DNA of 64,000 nucleotides from assembly GCF_020884795.1 (NCBI RefSeq), contig NZ_BBZF01000012.1:62001-126000 (forward strand), read 5' to 3'. A program made the position numbers and the translations under genes. This DNA comes from Micromonospora okii. GTDB taxonomy: Bacteria; Actinomycetota; Actinomycetes; Mycobacteriales; Micromonosporaceae. The notes beneath the pieces were generated by a model that did no database searches, had not been told where the DNA came from, and worked only from the letters and a program-made list of their open reading frames with translations. Numbering within the stretch: position 1 is the stretch's first letter; every line of letters begins with the position of its first letter. Of this stretch, positions 46,033-55,326 are shown piece after piece.

Positions 46033-46042
46033 TAGTACGGTA
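46026..46042. promoter_or_regulatory. Shared TetR-type operator, copy D
   Basis: CCGTACGTAGTACGGTA, with a perfect core palindrome CGTAC-GTA-GTACG, 25 bases before the second TetR start. Confidence 0.6.
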
Positions 46043-46067
46043 TCCCACCCGGTACGATGGCGGGACT

Positions 46068-46901
46068 ATGTCGAAGGAGCGCAAGGGCAAGATCGATCCC
46101 GCCCGCAGCCTGGCCATTCTCTGGCGCACCAGCGAGCCGACCAGCCGCAGCGCCGGCCCGGGGCTCAGCGTCGACCGGATCGTCCGGGCGGCGGTCGAGA
46201 TCGCCGACGCCGAGGGCATCGACGCGCTCACCATGCGCCGGGTCAGCGAGGCCCTGGGCGTCGGGACGATGTCGGTCTACACGTACGTGCCGGGCAAGGC
46301 CGAGCTGCTCGACGTCATGGTCGACACGCTCTACGGCGAGATGAAGCGCCCCGCGGAGCTCCCCGGCGGCTGGCGGGAGCGGCTGGAGCAGATCGCCCGG
46401 GAGAACCTGGAGCTCTACCGCGCCCACCCGTGGCTGCTGCGCGTCGAGACCAGCCGGCCGGTGCTCGGCCCGCACCTGCTCGCCAAGTACGACTACGAGC
46501 TGGGCGCCGTCGCCGGCATCGGCCTCGACGACGTGGAGATGGACGCGGTGCTCACCCTGCTCCTCGGGCACGTCAGGAGCGCGGCGCGGGCCGCGCTGGA
46601 CGTCATCGACCTGGAGCGCAGGACCGGCATGACCGACGGCCAGTGGTGGCAGTCGCACGCGCCCTGGCTGGAGCAGTTCATGCGCTCGGGCAGCTACCCG
46701 ACGGCCTCCCGCGTCGGCACGGCGGCGGGGGAGGCGCACGGCGCGGCGTACGGGCCGGAGTACGCGTTCGAGTTCGGCCTCCAGCGGGTGCTCGACGGCA
46801 TCGCGGTGGTCGTCGCCGAGCGCTCGGCCGGGGCCGGGCCGGACCGGCCGGGCCCGGCCGGGGTCGACCGGGCCGCGACGGGCCCGGCCGACGCCGGATA
46901 G
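46068..46901 (+). CDS. TetR-family repressor (TetR_C-type), paralogue 2
   Basis: 277 residues. HTH VRAAVEIADAEGIDALTMRR and MSVYTYVPGKAEL, then a TetR_C domain. Long colinear similarity with the 19293 repressor indicates duplication. Sharing the same operator suggests overlapping or hierarchical control of export and of the SNF2 operon. The Pro/Gly/Ala-rich C-terminus is variable. Confidence 0.9.
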   Translation: MSKERKGKIDPARSLAILWRTSEPTSRSAGPGLSVDRIVRAAVEIADAEGIDALTMRRVSEALGVGTMSVYTYVPGKAELLDVMVDTLYGEMKRPAELPGGWRERLEQIARENLELYRAHPWLLRVETSRPVLGPHLLAKYDYELGAVAGIGLDDVEMDAVLTLLLGHVRSAARAALDVIDLERRTGMTDGQWWQSHAPWLEQFMRSGSYPTASRVGTAAGEAHGAAYGPEYAFEFGLQRVLDGIAVVVAERSAGAGPDRPGPAGVDRAATGPADAG

Positions 46902-46913
46902 GCCGCGCCGGGC

Positions 46914-47414
46914 TCAGCCGGCCGCCCCGGTCCGACCGGCGGGGGAGGTGCCGTCGGGCGCGACGCCGCCGGGGGAGAGGCCACCCGGCACGGTGCCGTC
47001 GGCCAGGCGCACCCGCACGTCGGCGTCGCCCCGGGTCGCCGCCGAGTACGGGCAGGTCCGGTGCGCCCGCGCGACCAGCTCCCCGGCCTGCCGCCCGTCC
47101 AGCCCCGGCAGGTCGACCAGCAGCTCCACGTCCAGCCGCAGCCCCTCGCCGCCCTCGCCGAGGCCCACCCGGGCGGTGACCGAGGAGCCGGTCACGGCGA
47201 TCCGGTCCTGCCGGGCGATCCAGAGCAGGGCGGCGTGGAAGCAGGCCGCGTAGCCGGCCGCGAAGAGCTGCTCCGGGTTGGTGCCCACGCCGCCCGCCCC
47301 GCCCAGCGCCGGCGGCGCGACCAGCGTGGCGTCGAGCGCCCCGTCGGAGGAGCGCACCGCGCCCTCCCGGCCGTCGCCGGTCGCGGTGGCCTCCGCCACG
47401 TACAACAGGTCCAT
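46914..47414 (-). CDS. OsmC/Ohr-family peroxiredoxin-like protein
   Basis: 166 residues; GTNPEQLFAAGYAACFHAAL carries the first catalytic Cys and AHRTCPYSAATRGD the second, as in organic hydroperoxide reductases. ATG 47414 with GGAAAGG upstream. Presumably protects against peroxides formed by quinone redox cycling. C-terminal tail is Gly/Pro repeats. Confidence 0.85.
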   Translation of the reverse strand: MDLLYVAEATATGDGREGAVRSSDGALDATLVAPPALGGAGGVGTNPEQLFAAGYAACFHAALLWIARQDRIAVTGSSVTARVGLGEGGEGLRLDVELLVDLPGLDGRQAGELVARAHRTCPYSAATRGDADVRVRLADGTVPGGLSPGGVAPDGTSPAGRTGAAG

Positions 47415-47472
47415 GGTCCCGCCTTTCCTTGCGGTTGCCGGCGGCCCGGCCGCGTGGCCGGGCCGGTGACGC

Positions 47473-47513
47473 GCGGCGGCGGCGCGCGTCACCGTGGTGA
47501 CGCCCGCCGCCGC
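47473..47513. terminator. Terminator hairpin between beta-lactamase-fold and OsmC genes
   Basis: Stem GCGGCGG..CGTCAC / GTGACG..CCGCCGC with a CGTG loop and a small internal loop. Confidence 0.55.
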
Positions 47514-47530
47514 CCGGTTGGCGGTACGGG

Positions 47531-48616
47531 TCAGAGGCAGTCGGCGGCGGCGTTGAGCGCGTCGACCACCGCGTCCTCGAAGACGCCGGAGAAGTCGTCG
47601 GGGTCGATGTCGAGGGTGATCGACGACTCCAGGCGCTGGCTGCCGTCGAGGGTGGCGCCGATGAAGGTGGCGTAGCCCGGGATGCCGCCGCCGTGGCCCC
47701 AGAGGCTGAGGCCCCGGGCGGTGACCAGCGGCATGAAGCCCAGGCCGTAGCCGTTGGACATGGGCAGCGTCACCCACTCCGGCGGCACGGTGGTCTTCAT
47801 CTGCTCGAACTGCTCCGGCTTGAGCAGCTTGCCGGTGACCAGGGCGACCAGGAAGGTGTCCAGGTCCTCGTTCGTCGAGATCATCTCGCCGGCCGAGCAC
47901 GCCTCGGACGGGTTCATCTCGGTCACGTCGACCGACTTGCCCTTGATCTTCATGTAGCCCCGGGCGTGCGAGCCCGGGATGTGCGGGTCGTCGCCCGGCA
48001 GGACCGTGTTGGTGAGCCCGAGGGGCTCGATGATCCGGGCCCGGATCTCCTCGGCGTAGCTGCGGCCGGTCACCGCCTTGATCAGCAGGCCCAGCACGAT
48101 GTAGTTGGTGTTGGAGTACTCGAACGTGCTGCCCGGGGTGAAGTTCAACGGCCGGTCCGCGGCGATCTTCACGAGCGACGTGGCGTCGAAGTGCCGGTGC
48201 CGGTCCCGCTCGAACCGGTCGCCCGGCCGCTGGAAGGCGTCGGCGTGGTTGTACAGGCCGCTGGTGTGCTGGAGCAGGTTGCGGACGGTGACCTGGCCGC
48301 CGTGCGGCAGCAGGCCCGGCAGGTACGTCTCGACCGGCTTGTCGAGGTCGACCTTGCCCTCGCCGACGAGCTGGAGGATGACGGTGGAGACGAAGACCTT
48401 GGTGATGCAGGCGATGCGGAACTTGCCGTCGGTCGGGACCGGCTCGTCCCGGCCGAACTCGCGCACGCCCGCGCGCACGGTGAACGTCTCGCCGCCGGTG
48501 GTGACCCGGAACTGGGCGCCGGCCGCGCCGACGGTGATGAGCTTGTCGACCGCCTCCTGGAGCTTGACGCGCTTCGGGTCCTTCGTCTCGGGCTTGACCG
48601 CGGTGTCGATGGACAT
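47531..48616 (-). CDS. Beta-lactamase-fold (class C/esterase-like) protein with Cys in place of the SxxK serine
   Basis: 361 residues from ATG 48616 (AAAGGAA upstream). Serine-hydrolase fold landmarks: YSN motif in FEYSNTNY (Tyr166) and HGG in WGHGGGIPG. The nucleophile motif reads ACITKVF: Cys70 instead of Ser, with Lys73 kept; the codon is a clear TGC. No signal peptide, so it acts in the cytoplasm, like transacylases or esterases of biosynthetic clusters rather than a secreted beta-lactamase. Same strand and close behind the FAD oxidase. Confidence 0.85.
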   Translation of the reverse strand: MSIDTAVKPETKDPKRVKLQEAVDKLITVGAAGAQFRVTTGGETFTVRAGVREFGRDEPVPTDGKFRIACITKVFVSTVILQLVGEGKVDLDKPVETYLPGLLPHGGQVTVRNLLQHTSGLYNHADAFQRPGDRFERDRHRHFDATSLVKIAADRPLNFTPGSTFEYSNTNYIVLGLLIKAVTGRSYAEEIRARIIEPLGLTNTVLPGDDPHIPGSHARGYMKIKGKSVDVTEMNPSEACSAGEMISTNEDLDTFLVALVTGKLLKPEQFEQMKTTVPPEWVTLPMSNGYGLGFMPLVTARGLSLWGHGGGIPGYATFIGATLDGSQRLESSITLDIDPDDFSGVFEDAVVDALNAAADCL

Positions 48617-48639
48617 CGGATTCCTTTCCTCGGCCCGGT

Positions 48640-50139
48640 TCACTGAACCGACAGGGCGTGGCTGAAGACGGTGAGCGGGTCCCACCGCTTCTTGATCTGT
48701 TGCAGGCGCGGGTGGTTCTCCTTGAAGTAGAGGTACTGCCAGGGCACCCCGGAGGCGTTCCACGCCGGGTCCGCCATGTCGACGTCGGGGAAGTTGATGT
48801 AGCAGCCGTCGTTGCGCTCGTCGGGGACGGGCACGCCGCCGGTGGCCGCGTAGACGTCCCGGTAGAGGCGGCGGGTCCAGTCGAGGTTCGCCTCGTCGGT
48901 CGCCGGGTCGTGCCAGGAGGTCAGGTACAGGGCGCGCAGCACCGAGTCCCGCTGGGCGATGGCCGTGGCGTCCGGCGCGATGGCGTTCGCCGCGCAGCCG
49001 TACGACTGGATCGAGATCGTGGCGGTGGAGAAGGCGTGGTCGTCGCCCCAGAGGTGCTCGTGGATCGCGTCGATCTGGGCGTCGGTGTAGCCGCGCCGCA
49101 GGTACGCCGACTTGATCTTGTGGCGGCCGTTCTCGCCGTCCTGCGCCCGCGCCAGCTTCTCCATCGTGGACAGCCACGGCCGCCGCTCGAACGGCAGGTC
49201 GTACCGGGGGGCGTCGACGCCCTCGGTCATCTCCGCGACGGCCCGGCCCAGCAGCTCCTCGGCGTCGTCGCCGTCGTCGAGGTGGTTGAACAGGATCGCC
49301 CCGATCCCCGGGTCGTCCTGCGGGGCCACCGCGAAGAGCACCAGCCCGCTGAACAGGCCCGCGTAGCGGGAGTCCGGCGCGCTGTTGCGCTCGTGCCACC
49401 GGCCGTGGCTGCCCACCAGCGCCCGCAGCGCCTCGCGGGTCAGCCCCTCCCGGGGGAAGATCGTGCTCGACGCCAGCACCGACGCCGGCGGCCGGGGCAG
49501 CAGGTCGCCGGGGCCGCCCGTCGCCCCCGGGCTGCGCAGCCAGTACCGGGTGACCACCCCGAAGTTGCCGCCGCCCGCGCCCGTGTGCGCCCACCACAGG
49601 TCGTGGTTCGGGTCCGCCGGGTCGGCCGTGGCCACCACCGCCCGGGCGCGGCCGTCGGCGCCGACCACCACCACCTCGACCGCGTACAGGTGGTCCGAGC
49701 AGGCCCCGAACCGGCGCGACAGCGGGCCGTACCCGCCGCCGAGCAGGTGCCCCCCGATCGCCACCAGCTCGCTCGACCCGCCGGGGACCGTCACCCCCCA
49801 GCCCAGGTAGAGGGCCCGGTACAGGTCGAGCAGGCGGACCCCCGGCTCGACCGCGAACGCCTGCCGCGCCTCGTCGAACCGGACCCGGTCCATGGCGGCC
49901 ATGTCGATCACCACCCGGACCGCCGGGTCGGCCACGAAGTCCTCGTAGCAGTGCCCCCCGCTGCGGACCGCGATCCGCTTACCGTCGCGGACCGCGTCGT
50001 CGACCGCGCGGACCACCTCCTCGGTCGAGCGGACCAGGACGAACGCGTCCGGCCGGGGGGCGAAGCGGGCGTTGTCGCCGCGGACCACGAAGTCCTCGTA
50101 GCGCGGGTCGCCGGTCGCGATGCGCGTCGGTTCCGACAT
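48640..50139 (-). CDS. FAD-dependent oxidase of the berberine-bridge family
   Basis: 499 residues from ATG 50139, chosen for AGAAGGG six bases upstream. FAD domain [10 protein letters not shown] with the flavin-linking His63, then [20 protein letters not shown]; the position used for the second, cysteinyl flavin bond is Ser. C-terminal BBE segment [10 protein letters not shown]. Relatives oxidise sugars (AknOx) or close rings. Candidate for sugar or late aglycone oxidation. Leader of a minus-strand operon from a SARP-type promoter. Confidence 0.88.
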   Translation of the reverse strand: MSEPTRIATGDPRYEDFVVRGDNARFAPRPDAFVLVRSTEEVVRAVDDAVRDGKRIAVRSGGHCYEDFVADPAVRVVIDMAAMDRVRFDEARQAFAVEPGVRLLDLYRALYLGWGVTVPGGSSELVAIGGHLLGGGYGPLSRRFGACSDHLYAVEVVVVGADGRARAVVATADPADPNHDLWWAHTGAGGGNFGVVTRYWLRSPGATGGPGDLLPRPPASVLASSTIFPREGLTREALRALVGSHGRWHERNSAPDSRYAGLFSGLVLFAVAPQDDPGIGAILFNHLDDGDDAEELLGRAVAEMTEGVDAPRYDLPFERRPWLSTMEKLARAQDGENGRHKIKSAYLRRGYTDAQIDAIHEHLWGDDHAFSTATISIQSYGCAANAIAPDATAIAQRDSVLRALYLTSWHDPATDEANLDWTRRLYRDVYAATGGVPVPDERNDGCYINFPDVDMADPAWNASGVPWQYLYFKENHPRLQQIKKRWDPLTVFSHALSVQ

Positions 50140-50174
50140 GCTGCACCCTTCTCTCTCCGCCATCAGCGGGTTCC

Positions 50175-50217
50175 ATCCTGGGCAGCCCGCCTCGAGGGCC
50201 CGCCGAGCTGCGCTGGA
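50175..50217 (-). promoter_or_regulatory. SARP-type promoter of the FAD oxidase operon
   Basis: Minus strand: TCCAGCG (50217-50211), TCGGCGG (50206-50200), TCGAGGC (50195-50189) at 11-bp steps, 8 bp, then CAGGAT (50180-50175). Confidence 0.55.
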
Positions 50218-50227
50218 GGCGGGGCCT

Positions 50228-50270
50228 TCCGGCGGTCCTCCAACGCGGCTCCACCGCCGACGTGCACGGT
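50228..50270 (+). promoter_or_regulatory. SARP-type promoter of the methyltransferase operon
   Basis: Plus strand: TCCGGCG (50228), TCCAACG (50239), TCCACCG (50250-50256) at 11-bp steps, 8 bp, then CACGGT (50265-50270). Confidence 0.5.
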
Positions 50271-50318
50271 CGGTCCAAAGCAGGCGAGAGCCGCCTTCCC
50301 CACGACCCGGGAGCTGCC

Positions 50319-51179
50319 GTGGACACCACGACCTACAAGACGGCCGTGACGCAGGCGTTCAACAGCGCCGCCGCCTCGTACGACCGGATGGGTGTCGAGT
50401 TCTTCACCCCGATGGGCCGCCGGCTGGTCGAGCGGGTCGCCCCGCGGCCCGGCGAGCGGGTCCTCGACGTCGGTTGCGGCCGGGGCGCGTGCATCTTCCC
50501 CGCCGCCGAGCGGGTGGGCGCGACCGGCCGGGTGCTGGGCATCGACATCGCCGAGGCGATGGTCACCGAGGCCCGCGAGCAGGCCCGCCGCCAGGGGCTC
50601 GCCAACGTCGAGACGCGGGCCATGGACGGCGAGTACCCGGAGCTGCCGGAGCGCTCGTTCGACGTGGTGACCGGCAGCTACAGCGTGATCTTCTTCCCCG
50701 ACGCCCCCGCCGCCCTGGCCCGGTACGCGAAGCTGCTCGCCGACGGCGGCCGGCTCGGCTTCACCAGCCCGGTCTTCACCCCGGACACCTTCCCCTTCCT
50801 GCCGCCGGTCTTCACCGAGCTGATCCCCCGGGAGCTGCTGCGCAACCTGCCGCCGCAGTGGCAGCCGGAGGAGCTGACCCGCCGGTTCAACAGTTGGCTC
50901 GCCGACCCGGCGGACCTGGTCCGCACCCTCGCCGACGCCGGCTTCCACACCGCCGAGGTGGTGGACGAGGAGGTGGCCATGGTCGCCGAGTCCGGCACCG
51001 CCTGGGTGGACTGGTCGCACACCCAGGGCATGCGCCTGCTCTGGCAGCACCTCCCCGAGCGGGAGAGCGGCCAGCTCCGCGAGCGCCTGATCACCGCGCT
51101 GGACGCCATGCGCGCCGGCGACGGGCCGCTGACCATCGGGGTCCCGGTCCGCTACGTCACCGCCACGGTGACCCGGTGA
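50319..51179 (+). CDS. Class I SAM-dependent methyltransferase
   Basis: 286 residues from GTG 50319 (GGGAG upstream; the frame opens at 50262). SAM motif [27 protein letters not shown], motif [19 protein letters not shown]. UbiE-like. No O-methylation is expected from the sugar genes alone, so an aglycone or branch position is possible. First of a three-gene operon with a transglutaminase-like and a UbiD-like gene. Confidence 0.85.
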   Translation: MDTTTYKTAVTQAFNSAAASYDRMGVEFFTPMGRRLVERVAPRPGERVLDVGCGRGACIFPAAERVGATGRVLGIDIAEAMVTEAREQARRQGLANVETRAMDGEYPELPERSFDVVTGSYSVIFFPDAPAALARYAKLLADGGRLGFTSPVFTPDTFPFLPPVFTELIPRELLRNLPPQWQPEELTRRFNSWLADPADLVRTLADAGFHTAEVVDEEVAMVAESGTAWVDWSHTQGMRLLWQHLPERESGQLRERLITALDAMRAGDGPLTIGVPVRYVTATVTR

Positions 51180-51223
51180 GTCCCGCCGGGCCGCCGGCCA
51201 CCGACCACCCACGGGAGGAACAC

Positions 51224-51913
51224 ATGGGCACGGGCACACCGGGGGACGCCGACCTGGCGGCCACCTACTTCCTCGACCACGACTCGCCGGAGGTGGCCGA
51301 CTTCGTCGCCCGCAGCGCCCCGGCCGACGCCGACCCGACGACCCGGGCCGTCGCCCTGTACTACGCCGTCCGCGACGGCATCCAGTACGAGGTCTACTCG
51401 GCCGACCTGTCCCGCGCCGGCCTGCGGGCCAGCTCGACGCTGCGCTCCGGCACCGGCATGTGCATCCACAAGTCGATCCTGTACGCCTCGGCGCTGCGCT
51501 CCATCGGCATCCCGAGCCGGCTGGTCCTGGCCGACGTGCGCAACCACCTCACCTCCGACCGGCTGCGCTCGCTGATGGGCGGCGACGTGTTCCGGCACCA
51601 CTGCTACACCAAGGTCCACCTCGACGGGCGGTGGGTGAAGGCGACCCCGGTGTTCAGCCGGCGGCTGTGCCGGCTGTACCGCATCACCCAACTGGAGTTC
51701 GACGGGCGCACCGACAGCCTCTACCACCCGTACGACCTCGACGGGCGGCAGCACATGGAGTTCCTGCACACCCACGGCGAGTTCAGCGACCTGCCGTACG
51801 ACCGGATCGTCAGAGACCTGCGGATCGCGCACCCGGGCCTGTTCGCCGCCACCATGCGGGTCGTCGACGGCTCCCTGGAGCGCGACGCGGTGGGCGCGGC
51901 GGAGCGCCGATGA
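51224..51913 (+). CDS. Transglutaminase-like protein
   Basis: 229 residues. Cys of the papain-like triad in GTGMCIHKSILYASALR, His in FRHHCYTKVHLDGRW; the usual Asp position follows as VKATPVF, the variant common in actinomycete members. No signal peptide. Intracellular proteins of this kind may act on amide or peptide bonds, or as acyltransferases; its role here is unknown. Overlaps the UbiD-like gene (ATGA). Confidence 0.78.
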   Translation: MGTGTPGDADLAATYFLDHDSPEVADFVARSAPADADPTTRAVALYYAVRDGIQYEVYSADLSRAGLRASSTLRSGTGMCIHKSILYASALRSIGIPSRLVLADVRNHLTSDRLRSLMGGDVFRHHCYTKVHLDGRWVKATPVFSRRLCRLYRITQLEFDGRTDSLYHPYDLDGRQHMEFLHTHGEFSDLPYDRIVRDLRIAHPGLFAATMRVVDGSLERDAVGAAERR

Positions 51914-53433
51914 CCCGGTCCGTCGCCGCCGCCGCCGTCGCCGACCCGGCGCTGTCGATGCGCGGCGCCGTCGCGGCCCTCCGCCGGACCGACCCGGGCC
52001 GCTACCACGTGCGCGGCCCGCTCGGCCCCGACGACATCGCCGCCGACTACGCGCGCCGGTACGCGGGCGTGCCGGCCACCTCCCGGGCCGTGCCGGAGGA
52101 CGTCGTCCGCTACCGCACCGGCCGGCACGACATCCCGGTGCTGCTCGGCCTGTACGGCGACGCCGAGCGGGTGCGCGGCTGGCTGCCCGGCTACCCGCGC
52201 CGGGTGGACCGCGCCGGGGTGCGCCGGCTGCTCGGCGCGGCCCGCCCGGCGGTCACCGGCGAGCGGCGCGCCGAGCGCCGCCCGGTCGACCTCGCGGCGC
52301 TGCCGGTGCTGCGGACCACCGACCGGGACGCCGGCGGTTACCTCACCGCCGGCATGGTGCTCGCCGACGGCGGGGCGGCCCTGTCGGTGCACCGGATGCT
52401 GGTGCTCGACCGGGAGCGGCTGGCCTTGTGGATGGTCCCCGGCCGCACCCTGGCCCGGCGGTACGACGAGGCGCTGCGGGCCGGCCGGCGGCTGCCCGTG
52501 TCGGTCAACATCGGCGTGCCCCCGGCGGCGATGGTCGCCTCCGCGCTGGGCGGCCGGTTCCTGCCGGCCGGGGTCGACAAGCTCGCCGTGGCCGGTGCCC
52601 TGGCCGGCGCGCCGCTGACCCTGGCCGGCGCGGAGACCCAGCCGGTGCCGGTGCTCGCCGAGTCGGAGATCGTGCTGGAGGGGTACCTCGACGGGAGCAC
52701 CGCCGACGAGACCCTCGGCGACCGGGTAACCGGCTCGTTGCCGGAGTTCCTCGGCTACCACGGCCGGGGCCAGGCGGGGCTGCCGGTGATCACGGTGACC
52801 GGGATGACCGTGCGCCCCGGGGCGGCGTACCAGGCGGTGATCGGGCCGGGCCGGGAGCAGTCGGTGATCCTCGGCCTGGCCGCGGCGCTCTCCGTCGCGC
52901 TCGCCGGCCGGTCCCCGGACTGGAACCTGCTCCACGACCTGCACCTCTCGCCCGCCGGGGGCGGTCTGCTGACCCTCGCGGCCAGCCTGCGCAAGACCGG
53001 CCCGGCGGACGACGCCGCGCCCGCCCGGCTGGCCCGGGAGGTGTTCGACGCGCACCCGTTCACCAAGCTCGTCGTCTTCACCGACGACGACGTGGACGTG
53101 CGCGTCGACGAGGACGTGCTGTGGGCGCTGTCCACCCGGGCCAACCTGGGCAGCGACTGCGTGACCTTCGACGACTACCCGCCGCTGCCGATGGACCCGT
53201 CGCAGACCGACGCCTGGCTCGCCGAGCGGGGCCGCCCCGGCCGGTCGTACGTGGACGCCACGGTGCCGTACCGGGTCCGGGGCCTCGCCGAGCGGGCCTT
53301 CGCCGGGCCGCCGCCCCGGCCCCGGCGGGCCGCCCGCCCGGCCGACGCGCCCGCCGCCGCGACGACGCCCATCCCCACCGGGGTGCCCACCACGCCGGCC
53401 CGGGGTCGGGTTTTCGATCGCGGTCCCGCTTGA
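51910..53433 (+). CDS. UbiD-family decarboxylase
   Basis: 507 residues. UbiD signature regions LAESEIVLEGYLDG, PVITVTGMTVRPGA, and VVFTDDDVDVRVDEDVLWALSTR. Such enzymes need prenylated FMN made by UbiX, which is not in the window. Decarboxylation of an aromatic acid, such as a polyketide terminal carboxylate or an AHBA-type benzoate, is plausible. The last 50 residues are Pro/Ala-rich. Confidence 0.87.
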   Translation: MTRSVAAAAVADPALSMRGAVAALRRTDPGRYHVRGPLGPDDIAADYARRYAGVPATSRAVPEDVVRYRTGRHDIPVLLGLYGDAERVRGWLPGYPRRVDRAGVRRLLGAARPAVTGERRAERRPVDLAALPVLRTTDRDAGGYLTAGMVLADGGAALSVHRMLVLDRERLALWMVPGRTLARRYDEALRAGRRLPVSVNIGVPPAAMVASALGGRFLPAGVDKLAVAGALAGAPLTLAGAETQPVPVLAESEIVLEGYLDGSTADETLGDRVTGSLPEFLGYHGRGQAGLPVITVTGMTVRPGAAYQAVIGPGREQSVILGLAAALSVALAGRSPDWNLLHDLHLSPAGGGLLTLAASLRKTGPADDAAPARLAREVFDAHPFTKLVVFTDDDVDVRVDEDVLWALSTRANLGSDCVTFDDYPPLPMDPSQTDAWLAERGRPGRSYVDATVPYRVRGLAERAFAGPPPRPRRAARPADAPAAATTPIPTGVPTTPARGRVFDRGPA

Positions 53434-53495
53434 ACCGGCGCGGGGGCGGGCGGGATGCTGAATGAATCAACGTATGCCGATTTCTGGAGGTCCGG

Positions 53496-54341
53496 ATGCG
53501 CCGCTCGCCCCTGCTCGCCCTCCTGCTCGCCGTCCCCCTGATCGCGCCGCCGGCGATCGCCGAGGCCGCCCCCGCCCCCGCGCCCGTCGTCGCCCCCGCA
53601 CCCACCGAAGGCCCGGTCGGCACCGCCTGGACCGTGGAACCGGCCACCGGCCGGACCACCGTCACCGTCGACGACACGGTCGGCGCGAGCGGGCTCGTCG
53701 CCCTGCGCGACCGCCTGGCCGGCACCGGCGCGGTCGTCCGCCGCGAGCCGGGACGGCTGCGCCCCCTGATCGCCGCCGGCCAGCCCGTCTACGGCGGCGG
53801 GCCGCCCTGCTCGCTCGGGGCCAACGTCCGCAGCGGCACCACGTACTACTTCCTCACCGCCGGCCACTGCACGTCGACCGCCTCCACCTGGACCGCCGAC
53901 GGCGCCGGCACCCAGGTGCTCGGCGTCCGCGTCGGCACCAGCTTCCCCGGCAACGACTACGGCATCGTCCGCTACACCACCACGACGATCCCCCACCCCA
54001 GCGCCGTCTACACGTACCCGGGCACGCTGCCCGTCACCGGCGTCGCCACGCCGGCCGTCGGCATGGCCGTCTGCCGCAGCGGCTCCACCACGGGTGTGCG
54101 GTGCGGCACGATCACCGCGCTCAACGTCACGGTCAACTACGCCGAGGGGTCGGTCTCCGGGCTGATCCGCACCAACATCTGCGGCGAGCCCGGCGACAGC
54201 GGCGGCCCCCTCTACGTCGCCGCCACCGGGAAGATCGTCGGCATCCTCTCCGGCGGCAGCGGCAACTGCACCACCGGCGGCACCACCTACTACCAGCCGA
54301 TCGGCGAGATCCTCGCCGCGTACGGGGTGACCATCCCCTGA
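53496..54341 (+). CDS. Secreted trypsin-like serine protease (S1, streptogrisin type)
   Basis: 281 residues: signal peptide [21 protein letters not shown], a propeptide of about 70 residues, then the triad His (FLTAGHC), Asp (GNDYGIVRY) and Ser ([10 protein letters not shown]), with paired cysteines. CTGGAGG before the ATG. A general exoenzyme, probably outside the biosynthetic pathway. Confidence 0.92.
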   Translation: MRRSPLLALLLAVPLIAPPAIAEAAPAPAPVVAPAPTEGPVGTAWTVEPATGRTTVTVDDTVGASGLVALRDRLAGTGAVVRREPGRLRPLIAAGQPVYGGGPPCSLGANVRSGTTYYFLTAGHCTSTASTWTADGAGTQVLGVRVGTSFPGNDYGIVRYTTTTIPHPSAVYTYPGTLPVTGVATPAVGMAVCRSGSTTGVRCGTITALNVTVNYAEGSVSGLIRTNICGEPGDSGGPLYVAATGKIVGILSGGSGNCTTGGTTYYQPIGEILAAYGVTIP

Positions 54342-54363
54342 GGCCGACGGCCGGGCGGCGGCG

Positions 54364-55326
54364 TCACGCGGCGAAGTGCGGGTTCCCCACCGTCAGCCGC
54401 AGCGTGTAGCCGCCCGGCCCCCGGTGCGCCGTGACGTGGTTGCACGACTGGTGCGTGATCCACAGGCCGAGACCGCCCTCCGCGCCGTCGCCCGCCGGGA
54501 TCAGGCCGGCGAAGGGGTCCTTCGGCCCGTCTCCGCCGTCGGAGACCGTCGCCACCATCCGGTCCGGCCCCACCCACAGCCGCAGCCGCACCGTCGGCCG
54601 GCCGTGGCGCAGCGCGTTGGTCACCGTCTCGCTGACCGCCACCACCAGGTTCTCGACGTCGTCGACGGGCAGCACGCCCCGGTCGGCGGCGTGCACGGCG
54701 GCCCGCGCCTGCGCCGCCGTGGGGTCGGTCAGCTCGACCTGCGGCGGGGCCGCCTGGAGCGGGTCGGGCAGCACCGGCCGGTTCTCCCGCAGGTACGTCA
54801 TCGGCTCCGTGTAGGTGGGGCTGGGCACGTGCCGGCCGTCCGGGGTCAGGTGGCGGGGATGGGTGCGCGCCACGTCGTCGAGCACCGCCCCGGGCGTGGT
54901 CCGCAGGTCGTACGCGCACAGGCTCCACAGCGGGAACTCGTCGTACGCGTGGTTGATCGCCGACTCGTACCGGGCCCACCAGTCCCAGGTCACCCCCAGG
55001 GCCCACGCGGGCAGCTCGCCGATGATGCGGATCTGCCCCGCCCCGCCGGCCACGTACCCGGCGAGCATCTCCCGGTACCGCCGGATGGCGCCGGTCGGTC
55101 GGGCGTAGACGTCGCCGCCGGCCAGGAAGAGCACCCCGGAGTCGGCGGGCAGCGCGCGCCGGAGCAGGTCGGCGTTGCGCTCGCCGAAGGAGACCACGCT
55201 CGGCTCGCCGGCCGCGACCCCGTCGAGCAGGAACGGCACCGCGACCGCCAGCAGCTCCTCCGCCGAGCGGTAGCAGACCGCCTCGTGGAAGTAGCCGTGG
55301 TGGCCGGCGGCGGCACCCGTCCTCAT
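54364..55326 (-). CDS. MEDS-domain sensor with anti-sigma-type ATPase domain
   Basis: 320 residues. N-terminal MEDS (DcmR-like sensory) domain, FHEAVCYRSAEELLAVAVPFL, and C-terminal HATPase_c domain, NLVVAVSETVTNALRHG and GGLGLWITHQSCN, as in RsbW-like anti-sigma kinases. No membrane segment. Start overlaps the stop of the upstream STAS protein gene, so they are partners in a partner-switching system. Confidence 0.82.
   Translation of the reverse strand: MRTGAAAGHHGYFHEAVCYRSAEELLAVAVPFLLDGVAAGEPSVVSFGERNADLLRRALPADSGVLFLAGGDVYARPTGAIRRYREMLAGYVAGGAGQIRIIGELPAWALGVTWDWWARYESAINHAYDEFPLWSLCAYDLRTTPGAVLDDVARTHPRHLTPDGRHVPSPTYTEPMTYLRENRPVLPDPLQAAPPQVELTDPTAAQARAAVHAADRGVLPVDDVENLVVAVSETVTNALRHGRPTVRLRLWVGPDRMVATVSDGGDGPKDPFAGLIPAGDGAEGGLGLWITHQSCNHVTAHRGPGGYTLRLTVGNPHFAA

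Noticed and set aside
47531..48616. Secreted beta-lactamase giving resistance
   Set aside because: No signal peptide, Cys replaces the catalytic Ser, and it sits within a biosynthetic operon.
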